Positions 1 through 4,452 of a stretch of DNA of 6,638 nt are shown here, piece by piece. The notes under the pieces were generated by a model. It was given only the letters and a program-made list of their open reading frames with translations. It had not been told where the DNA came from and did not search any database. The stretch's first letter is position 1; each line of letters opens with the position of its first letter. Source of the DNA: an uncultured Leucobacter sp. GTDB taxonomy: Bacteria > Actinomycetota > Actinomycetes > Actinomycetales > Microbacteriaceae. The stretch covers positions 1-6,638 of the forward strand of contig CALMSE010000130.1 of NCBI GenBank assembly GCA_937872275.1, given 5' to 3'. The translations under genes and the position numbers were made by a program.

Positions 1-147
1 CTGGCCGACGCCGCGGGCGGTGCGCGGCTCGAGGGCTCGGGCGCCTTCGTCGCCGGGGTGCGCGTCACCGGCGACGGCGACATCGCCGGCTACCCGATCC
101 TCGCCGCCGTCGAACGCGCGAGCAGCATCACCGTCTACCCCCGGTAG
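1..147 (+). CDS. C-terminal fragment, DUF5719-like protein
   Basis: The frame is open from the first base and ends at TAG 145-147, giving the last 48 residues of a protein whose start lies outside the window. The visible part has a beta-rich pattern: G-S-G-A-F-V-A-G-V, then T-G-D-G-D-I-A-G-Y-P-I-L, ending in S-S-I-T-V-Y-P-R. From memory this resembles the C-terminus of DUF5719 proteins, which are secreted or membrane-anchored beta-rich actinobacterial proteins of unknown function, often encoded next to a glycosyltransferase and close to DUF3499. No signal peptide or anchor can be judged from this fragment. Its last 13 bases overlap the 3' end of the convergent DUF3499 gene. That the frame is coding is fairly secure from the codon pattern; the family name is less so. 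Confidence 0.6.
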   Translation: MADAAGGARLEGSGAFVAGVRVTGDGDIAGYPILAAVERASSITVYPR

Positions 148-383
148 GCCTCGTGCCAGGCGATCGTCCACCCCTCGGGCGGGCGCAGCGCGTCGCGATG
201 CCAGACGCACAGGTCGAGCGCGGGAGGGGTGCGCTCGGGGCTCAGGGGCCCGACCGCCATCATGCGATCGCCGTAGTCGGCGGTGAGCGTCGCCGCGGCG
301 TCGCGGCCGCAGCCGACGCGGGCGCACAGGCGCGCACCGGGGCGCTCGGCCGGGCCCTGGGGCGCTTCGGGGAGGTCGGTCAC
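135..383 (-). CDS. DUF3499 family protein, putative zinc-binding
   Basis: An 82-residue protein of unknown function. The core reads R-L-C-A-R-V-G-C-G-R (C20, C25), then A-T-L-T-A-D-Y-G-D-R, A-V-G-P-L and D-L-C-V-W-H (C59, H62), then P-P-E-G-W. This is the DUF3499 pattern found across Actinobacteria, including the M. tuberculosis Rv3258c neighbourhood. The C-x4-C and C-x2-H pairs could hold one zinc ion (inference). I chose the GTG at 383-381 as start. It leaves the usual short N-terminus before the first cysteine, and a TACGCT box lies exactly 6 nt upstream, as for a leaderless message. A longer frame reaches an ATG at 542, but the extra 53 residues are Ala/Asp low-complexity and would run into the divergent gene. 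The gene is divergent from the metallopeptidase-like gene, as Rv3258c is from Rv3259. Its stop overlaps the upstream convergent gene by 13 bp. Confidence 0.85.
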   Translation of the reverse strand: MTDLPEAPQGPAERPGARLCARVGCGRDAAATLTADYGDRMMAVGPLSPERTPPALDLCVWHRDALRPPEGWTIAWHEAYRG

Positions 384-389
384 CGTTCC

Positions 390-395
390 AGCGTA
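390..395 (-). promoter_or_regulatory. -10 box for leaderless DUF3499 transcript
   Basis: On the minus strand TACGCT (TAnnnT) is followed by 6 nt (GGAACG) and then GTG at 383. With normal -10 to +1 spacing, transcription would begin at or next to the start codon. No convincing -35 hexamer is visible. GGAA lies too close to the GTG to act as a Shine-Dalgarno site. Confidence 0.5.
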
Positions 396-520
396 GAGCC
401 CGTCGCACGCGTCTGCGCTCGCATCCGCGCCTGCGGCGGCGTCCAAGGCTGTGGCCGCGTCTGTGCCCGCGGGAGCGTCCGCGTCCGCCGCAGCTCCCGC
501 GCCCGCCTCCCCGCAGCGCC

Positions 521-526
521 TAGACT
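521..526 (+). promoter_or_regulatory. -10 box for leaderless metallopeptidase-like transcript
   Basis: TAGACT (TAnnnT) is followed by GGCCGC and then ATG at 533. The 6-nt gap places the predicted transcription start at the A of the ATG. No Shine-Dalgarno sequence lies between the box and the ATG, and no clear -35 is seen. The arrangement mirrors that of the divergent DUF3499 gene 126 bp away. Confidence 0.6.
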
Positions 527-532
527 GGCCGC

Positions 533-994
533 ATGACGGCATGGGCGAACAAGCGGAGCCGGGCCTCGCGCTCCGCAGCGGGGCGCGCCGCGGGGCCGAT
601 GCGGCGCCACGGGCGCCGGCCGATCCGCTCCGCCATCACCGGGGCGCAGCTGCCGGATCCGGATGGCCGGGTGGTCCGCTTCGAGATCGCGGCCCGCGGC
701 GCCATCGAGGTGCTGCAGCATCATCTCGGCGACGAACTGCGGGGGGTGCGGATCGGCTTCGCCACCGTGCCCATCGGGCGCGTCGAGACCGACGAGGGAA
801 TGTACTACTCGCTGGACCGCAAGCGGCGCACCATCGTGCTCTACCGCATGCCCATCCAGCGGGCCCAGGTGCTGCACGTGGACGACGCCGAGCACCGACG
901 CCTCTTCATCGAGCACTGCGTGTACCGCGCGGTCTGCGACTACCTCGGGCGCGACCCCTGGGACGTGCTGCCGGGTCGCTTCGAGCACTTCTGA
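533..994 (+). CDS. Metallopeptidase-family-like protein with degenerate zinc motif
   Basis: A 153-residue protein with a basic, Arg-rich N-terminus (about 1-35) and a domain from about 48 to 150. The segment I-V-L-Y-R-M-P-I-Q-R (101-110), followed after a short acidic stretch by the helix F-I-E-H-C-V-Y-R-A-V-C-D-Y-L-G (125-139), matches the layout of the zincin-like family PF06262 and of M. tuberculosis Rv3259. In active-type members this helix holds HExxH. Here the position reads E127-H128-C-V-Y131, so the two zinc-binding histidines and the catalytic Glu are not in register. Rv3259, as I recall it, has also lost the second His. It is probably a non-catalytic member with a structural or regulatory role (inference). 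The start ATG is supported by the TAGACT box 6 nt upstream. The gene is divergent from DUF3499 and ends at TGA 992-994. Confidence 0.8.
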   Translation: MTAWANKRSRASRSAAGRAAGPMRRHGRRPIRSAITGAQLPDPDGRVVRFEIAARGAIEVLQHHLGDELRGVRIGFATVPIGRVETDEGMYYSLDRKRRTIVLYRMPIQRAQVLHVDDAEHRRLFIEHCVYRAVCDYLGRDPWDVLPGRFEHF

Positions 995-999
995 GCCGG

Positions 1000-1017
1000 G
1001 CCGTCCCGGGCGACGGC
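1000..1017 (+). terminator. Short hairpin after the metallopeptidase-like gene
   Basis: GCCGTC (1000-1005) pairs with GACGGC (1012-1017) around a 6-nt loop, only 5 nt after the stop codon. A pyrimidine-rich CCCCTCTCCTT tract follows, but not a true U-run. It is a candidate weak intrinsic terminator for the + strand gene. Confidence 0.4.
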
Positions 1018-1096
1018 GCCCCTCTCCTTACCGCCCCCGGCGCGCCCCCTCCCTTCCGGCCAGGGGTCACGAACGGGGCTTCAGCAGACCCGCAGG

Positions 1097-1124
1097 CCCC
1101 CACCCGCGTCATCACGGCTGGGGG
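1097..1124. repeat. Inverted repeat in the convergent spacer
   Basis: CCCCCA (1097-1102) pairs with TGGGGG (1119-1124), with a short inner CCG/CGG pairing in the 16-nt loop. No U-tract follows on either strand. It is one of several stem-loops in the 286-bp spacer between two convergent genes. Apart from these hairpins I see no gene or RNA in 995-1280. Confidence 0.35.
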
Positions 1125-1139
1125 AGAGGGACAGACGAG

Positions 1140-1162
1140 GCCCCGGCGAAGGGCGCCGGGGC
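1140..1162. terminator. GC-rich hairpin, possible bidirectional terminator
   Basis: A perfect 9-bp stem pairs 1140-1148 (GCCCCGGCG) with 1154-1162 (CGCCGGGGC) around a 5-nt AAGGG loop. A pyrimidine-rich stretch lies beyond it in the minus direction. It could back up termination of the channel gene or stop read-through from the + strand gene. It lacks a clean U-run. Confidence 0.45.
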
Positions 1163-1220
1163 GAAGGACGAGGGCGCCGGAGGACGCGGCCGGGGCCGAA
1201 GCATCGGACCCCGGAACGAC

Positions 1221-1257
1221 CGAGGGCCCGCACCCGGTCTCCCGGGGCGGGCCCTCG
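1221..1257 (-). terminator. Strong terminator-like hairpin after the channel gene
   Basis: A perfect 11-bp stem pairs CGAGGGCCCGC (1221-1231) with GCGGGCCCTCG (1247-1257) around a 15-nt loop that can pair further (CCGG/CCGG). It begins 23 bp beyond the channel gene's stop codon in the minus direction. After the stem the minus strand reads GTCGTTCC, a poor U-tract, as is common for terminators in high-GC actinobacteria. Confidence 0.65.
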
Positions 1258-1280
1258 ACACCGGCGAGGAGGCCGAGGCC

Positions 1281-1922
1281 TTACGCCTTCTTGGCGTCGC
1301 TGCTGCTCAGCAGGCGGAAGGCGAGCGCCGCCAGCGCGCCGCCGACGAGCGGGGCGAGGATGTACAGCCAGAGGTTCGACCAGGCGAACTCGCCGTGGAC
1401 GGCGAGGCCCAGCGCGACGGCGGGGTTGAAGCCGCCGCCGGAGACCGAGCCCACGGCGATGGCGCCGGCGACGACGGTGCCGCCGATCGCGAGGCCGTAG
1501 AACGAGTTGCCCTCGGTGTCCTTCGAGGTGGCGACGTTCAGCACCACGAAGGCGAGGATGAAGGTGAACACCAGCTCGACGATGAACGCGGGCAGGATCT
1601 CGATCTGCACGGCGCTCTCGGCTGCCGGCCAGACCGCGAAGGCGAGCAGCGCGCCGACCGCGCCGCCGATGAACTGGGCGATGATGTAGGCCACGAAGGT
1701 GCCGGCGCCGATCGCGCCGCGGAACCAGGCGGCCAGCGAGACCGCCGGGTTCAGATGCCCGCCCGAGATGTGGCCGGTCGCGTACACCAGCACCATGAGC
1801 GAGAAGCCGATCGCGATCGCCGCGAGAGGCGAGTCGAGGTTGTTCACGGCGCCGATGATGGCGAAGACGAAGAGGAAGGTCGCAAGTGCTTCGGTCACCG
1901 CGTTCCGCACGGTACCAGTCAT
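1281..1922 (-). CDS. MIP-family channel (aquaporin-like), atypical filter
   Basis: A 213-residue membrane protein of the major intrinsic protein family, which forms passive channels for water or small neutral solutes. The sequence has six hydrophobic spans and the two hallmark half-helix loops: G-H-I-S-G-G-H-L-N-P-A (NPA at 58-60) and S-G-G-G-F-N-P-A (NPA at 166-168). E11 and E116 are the usual glutamates in spans 1 and 4. The second NPA is followed by V169, not by the Arg that lines the aromatic/arginine filter in nearly all family members. Aligned by eye with E. coli AqpZ, the filter would be I38, A154, G163 and V169, which is wide and apolar. The substrate therefore cannot be called as water or glycerol from family membership. 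The ATG at 1922 has a GAAAGTGAG Shine-Dalgarno-like stretch 5 nt upstream. The gene stands alone, divergent from mtrA. Confidence 0.93.
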   Translation of the reverse strand: MTGTVRNAVTEALATFLFVFAIIGAVNNLDSPLAAIAIGFSLMVLVYATGHISGGHLNPAVSLAAWFRGAIGAGTFVAYIIAQFIGGAVGALLAFAVWPAAESAVQIEILPAFIVELVFTFILAFVVLNVATSKDTEGNSFYGLAIGGTVVAGAIAVGSVSGGGFNPAVALGLAVHGEFAWSNLWLYILAPLVGGALAALAFRLLSSSDAKKA

Positions 1923-1969
1923 GTCAGCTCACTTTCTTGAGACTCTGGGGATCTCCACAGATTCGTCTC

Positions 1970-1979
1970 ATTATGTCAA
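1970..1979 (-). promoter_or_regulatory. TTGACATAAT element upstream of the channel gene
   Basis: The minus strand reads TTGACATAAT here. TTGACA (1979-1974) is a perfect -35 hexamer, but the best -10 at 17-nt spacing is only GGAGAT. Alternatively CATAAT (1975-1970) is itself the -10 box, which would give a leader of about 40 nt before the ATG at 1922. The element also holds one of three ACATAAY copies in the spacer. It is probably the promoter of the channel gene, but which reading is right cannot be settled by eye. Confidence 0.5.
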
Positions 1980-2022
1980 AGAGGCGCGCCGGATCGGCGG
2001 CGGCGCGGCGAGCCGTGTTGCG

Positions 2023-2031
2023 GTACATAAC
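2023..2031 (+). promoter_or_regulatory. ACATAAC box, candidate operator half-site
   Basis: GTACATAAC matches GGACATAAT at 2043-2051 in 7 of 9 positions and lies exactly 20 bp (about two helix turns) upstream of it. It overlaps where a -35 element for mtrA would be expected, and no -35 consensus is present. Two direct repeats at helical spacing fit binding by an OmpR-family regulator, possibly MtrA itself (inference). Confidence 0.35.
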
Positions 2032-2042
2032 CAGCTTCCTCC

Positions 2043-2051
2043 GGACATAAT
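2043..2051 (+). promoter_or_regulatory. mtrA: mtrA -10 box (CATAAT) within an ACATAAT repeat
   Basis: CATAAT at 2046-2051 differs from TATAAT in one base. It is followed by 7 nt and then ATG at 2059, so the message would begin at or within a base of the start codon. GGGAGG at 2052-2057 resembles a Shine-Dalgarno site but is only 1 nt from the ATG, too close to work normally. It would serve only if initiation used another start or transcription began upstream. Confidence 0.55.
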
Positions 2052-2058
2052 GGGAGGC

Positions 2059-2742
2059 ATGAGCGCGCGGATTCTGGTGGTCGACGACGACAAGGCCCTG
2101 GCCGAGATGCTCGGCATGGTGCTGCAGGGCGAGGGATTCCTCACCGAGCACAGCGTCGACGGCACCGAGGCGGTCGAGAAGTTCCGCGAGATGCGGCCCG
2201 ATCTCGTGCTGCTCGACCTCATGCTGCCCGGTCTCGACGGGATCGAGGTGTGCGCCCGCATCCGAGCGGAGTCGGGCGTGCCCATCATCATGCTCACGGC
2301 GCGCACCGACACGACGGACGTCGTGCGCGGGCTCGAGGCCGGTGCCGACGACTACGTCGTGAAGCCCTTCAACCCGGTCGAGCTGATCGCGCGGATCCGC
2401 GCGCGTCTGCGGGAGCCGCAGCAGGATGCGAGCGAGACCCTGCGGGTGGGCGACGTGGAGATCGACGTCTCGGCGCACGAGGTGCGGCGCGGCGACCAGG
2501 CGATCGCCCTCACCCCGCTCGAGTTCGACCTGCTCGTCATCCTCGCCCGCAAGCCCCAGCAGGTGTTCACGCGCGAGGTGCTGCTCGAGAAGGTGTGGGG
2601 CTACCAGTACAAGGCCGACACGCGTCTCGTCAACGTGCACGTGCAGCGCCTGCGCGCCAAGATCGAGCGCGATCCGGATCACCCGACCATCGTGACGACC
2701 GTGCGCGGGGTGGGGTACCGCGCCGGCGCCACCGTGAACTAG
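2059..2742 (+). CDS. mtrA: Response regulator MtrA
   Basis: A 227-residue OmpR/PhoB-type response regulator, the usual length for MtrA. The receiver domain (about 3-115) has the acidic pocket D9/D10, phosphoacceptor D53 in L-L-D-L-M-L-P-G, switch T80 and K102 in K-P-F. The C-terminal winged-helix DNA-binding domain (about 128-224) includes L-T-P-L-E-F-D-L-L and ends in V-R-G-V-G-Y-R. MtrA is phosphorylated by MtrB and in actinobacteria controls cell-wall hydrolases, division, osmotic-stress and replication genes. The assignment rests on both the sequence and the downstream mtrB-lpqB. The start at 2059 gives the family N-terminus M-S-A-R-I-L-V-V-D-D-D. An in-frame ATG at 2050 would add three residues but overlaps the -10 box. 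The gene ends 6 bp before mtrB. Confidence 0.97.
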   Translation: MSARILVVDDDKALAEMLGMVLQGEGFLTEHSVDGTEAVEKFREMRPDLVLLDLMLPGLDGIEVCARIRAESGVPIIMLTARTDTTDVVRGLEAGADDYVVKPFNPVELIARIRARLREPQQDASETLRVGDVEIDVSAHEVRRGDQAIALTPLEFDLLVILARKPQQVFTREVLLEKVWGYQYKADTRLVNVHVQRLRAKIERDPDHPTIVTTVRGVGYRAGATVN

Positions 2743-2748
2743 GTTCGC

Positions 2749-4452
2749 GTGACCTCGAAGGCGAGACGATCCGCGCTCGGCCTCCGACTGCGGCGACTGC
2801 GGCTGCGCTGGCTGCGCGCGAGCCAGCCGGTACTCGGACCGCTGCGCGCCCGGTGGGGGCGCTCGCTCAAGCTGCGCACCATGACGATCACGGGCGTGAT
2901 CACGGGCGTCATGATCCTCATCTCGGGCACCTTCATCCTCACGAGCGTCGGCGACGATCTCTTCTCGTCCCGCCGCGATCAGGTGCTGCAGGATTCGGCG
3001 CGGGCGACGCTCGCGGCCCAGCGCCTCGTCGACGCCTCCGAGGCGAGCGACCGCGGATCGCTGTCGGCACTCATCGCCTCCGTGCGGCGCACGGTGCAGG
3101 ACACGTCGTCGAGCCAGCTCATCTACGTGCGCCGGCAGCCGGGGCAGGAGACCTTCCCCGAGGCGCCCGTGGACTTCACGACCGCGCCGCAGCTCGTCGA
3201 CGCGGTGAGCGCGGAGCTCTCCGCGGCGGTGGTGGAGGGGAAGGCGCCCCAGTACTGGCAGCCGGTGACCCTGGCGAATGACGCGGGGGTGCAGAGCCCG
3301 GGCATCCTCGTGGCCTCGAGCCTCTCCTTCCCCGCCGGCGCGGGCACCTACGACCTCTTCATCGGCTACAACCTCGCCGACACCGAGCGCACACTGAGCT
3401 TCATCACGCGCATTCTCGGCCTCACGGCGCTGATCCTCATGCTGCTCATCGGGGCGCTCGTGTGGACCATCTCGAACGTCGTGTTCCGGCCCATCCGCGC
3501 CGCTGCAGACACGAGCCGGCGCCTCGCCGCGGGCGAGAGCGAGGCGCGCATGCCGCTGCAGAACGACGAGCACTTCGACGTGCTCTCCGAGAACTTCAAC
3601 GACATGGCCGACACGCTGCAGGCCCGCATCGACGAGCTCGACCAGCTCTCCGAGATGCAGCAGCGATTCGTCTCCGACGTGTCCCACGAGCTGCGCACGC
3701 CGCTGACCACGATCCGCCTCGCCACCGAGGTGCTGCGCGGGCAGCGCGAGGGCGTCGAGCCGACGCAGGTGCGCGCCATCGAGGTGCTCGGCGCGCAGGT
3801 CGACCGCTTCGAGGCGCTGCTCACCGACCTGCTCGAGATCTCCCGCTACGACGCGGGCCGCATCGTCCTCGAGACCGAGCCCACCAATCTCGTCGGCCTG
3901 GTGAACGAGGCCGTCGCGGGCCTGCAGCCGCTCTCGCCGAGCATCATCGAGGTGCGGCCGCTCGGCGGCTACAGCCCGGTCGACATCGATGCGCGGCGGA
4001 TCCGCCGGATCGTCTCGAACCTCGTCGGCAACGCGATCGAGCACGGCGAAGGGCAGGCGATCGTCGTCACGGTCGATTCGAACGCGGCCGCCGTCGCGAT
4101 CGGCGTGCGCGACTGGGGGGTGGGCATGACGCCCGAAGAGGCCTCGCGCGTGTTCGACCGGTTCTGGCGGGCGGATCCCTCGCGCGTGCGCACCCTCGGC
4201 GGCACCGGCCTCGGCCTCGCGATCGCGCAGGAGGACGCGGCCGTGCACGGCGGCGTGCTCGAGGTGTGGTCGAGGCCGGGGGAGGGCACCCACTTCAGGC
4301 TGACGCTGCCCCGTCAGGAGGGCACCACCGCCTTCGTATCGCCGATCCCGCTCGTGCCCGACGACGCGACCGTCGAGGGCGGCGACCCCGATGTCACCGG
4401 GGGCTGGCTGCGACGACCCCGCCGCCGCGTGTCGAAGGAGAAGAAGCGATGA
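2749..4452 (+). CDS. mtrB: Sensor histidine kinase MtrB
   Basis: A 567-residue membrane histidine kinase that phosphorylates MtrA. A basic cytoplasmic N-terminus (1-44) is followed by membrane span 1 (about 45-67), an extracytoplasmic sensor region (about 68-220), span 2 (about 222-245), a HAMP linker starting at R-P-I (247-249), and the HisKA helix with phosphoacceptor H313 in S-H-E-L-R-T-P. The ATPase domain has N-box N424/N428, G1 box D455-W-G-V-G459, F-box F469-D-R-F-W-R and G2 box G-G-T-G-L-G-L (484-490), so all catalytic elements are present. A 45-50-residue tail rich in Asp/Gly and then Arg/Lys follows the kinase core. The start is GTG at 2749; the ribosome site is weak (TAGG), which fits coupling to mtrA just upstream. 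The stop overlaps the lpqB start as ATGA. Confidence 0.96.
   Translation: MTSKARRSALGLRLRRLRLRWLRASQPVLGPLRARWGRSLKLRTMTITGVITGVMILISGTFILTSVGDDLFSSRRDQVLQDSARATLAAQRLVDASEASDRGSLSALIASVRRTVQDTSSSQLIYVRRQPGQETFPEAPVDFTTAPQLVDAVSAELSAAVVEGKAPQYWQPVTLANDAGVQSPGILVASSLSFPAGAGTYDLFIGYNLADTERTLSFITRILGLTALILMLLIGALVWTISNVVFRPIRAAADTSRRLAAGESEARMPLQNDEHFDVLSENFNDMADTLQARIDELDQLSEMQQRFVSDVSHELRTPLTTIRLATEVLRGQREGVEPTQVRAIEVLGAQVDRFEALLTDLLEISRYDAGRIVLETEPTNLVGLVNEAVAGLQPLSPSIIEVRPLGGYSPVDIDARRIRRIVSNLVGNAIEHGEGQAIVVTVDSNAAAVAIGVRDWGVGMTPEEASRVFDRFWRADPSRVRTLGGTGLGLAIAQEDAAVHGGVLEVWSRPGEGTHFRLTLPRQEGTTAFVSPIPLVPDDATVEGGDPDVTGGWLRRPRRRVSKEKKR
4435..4440 (+). promoter_or_regulatory. lpqB: Ribosome binding site of lpqB
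   Basis: AAGGAG lies 8 nt before the ATG at 4449, inside the last codons of mtrB. It is the clearest Shine-Dalgarno sequence in the window and fixes the lpqB start at the ATGA overlap. Confidence 0.8.

Noticed and set aside
384..542. N-terminal extension of the DUF3499 frame to an ATG at 542, adding 53 Ala/Asp-rich residues
   Set aside because: It is low-complexity, overlaps the start of the divergent gene and bypasses a good leaderless-type box before GTG 383. Family members start close to the first cysteine pair.
451..1940. Long + strand open frames (451-1500 and 663-1940) across the metallopeptidase-like gene, spacer and channel gene
   Set aside because: They are low-complexity Ala/Arg/Gly shadows running through the hairpin spacer and antisense to the channel gene, with no family signature.
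1699..2058. Upstream extension of the mtrA frame back to 1699
   Set aside because: It runs antisense to the channel gene and through the promoter region. Conserved MtrA sequence begins at 2059.
3462..4448. Upstream extension of the lpqB frame through mtrB, which would give a 901-residue protein
   Set aside because: It is an Arg/Ala-rich out-of-frame reading of mtrB. The signal peptide, lipobox and AAGGAG site all place the lpqB start at 4449.
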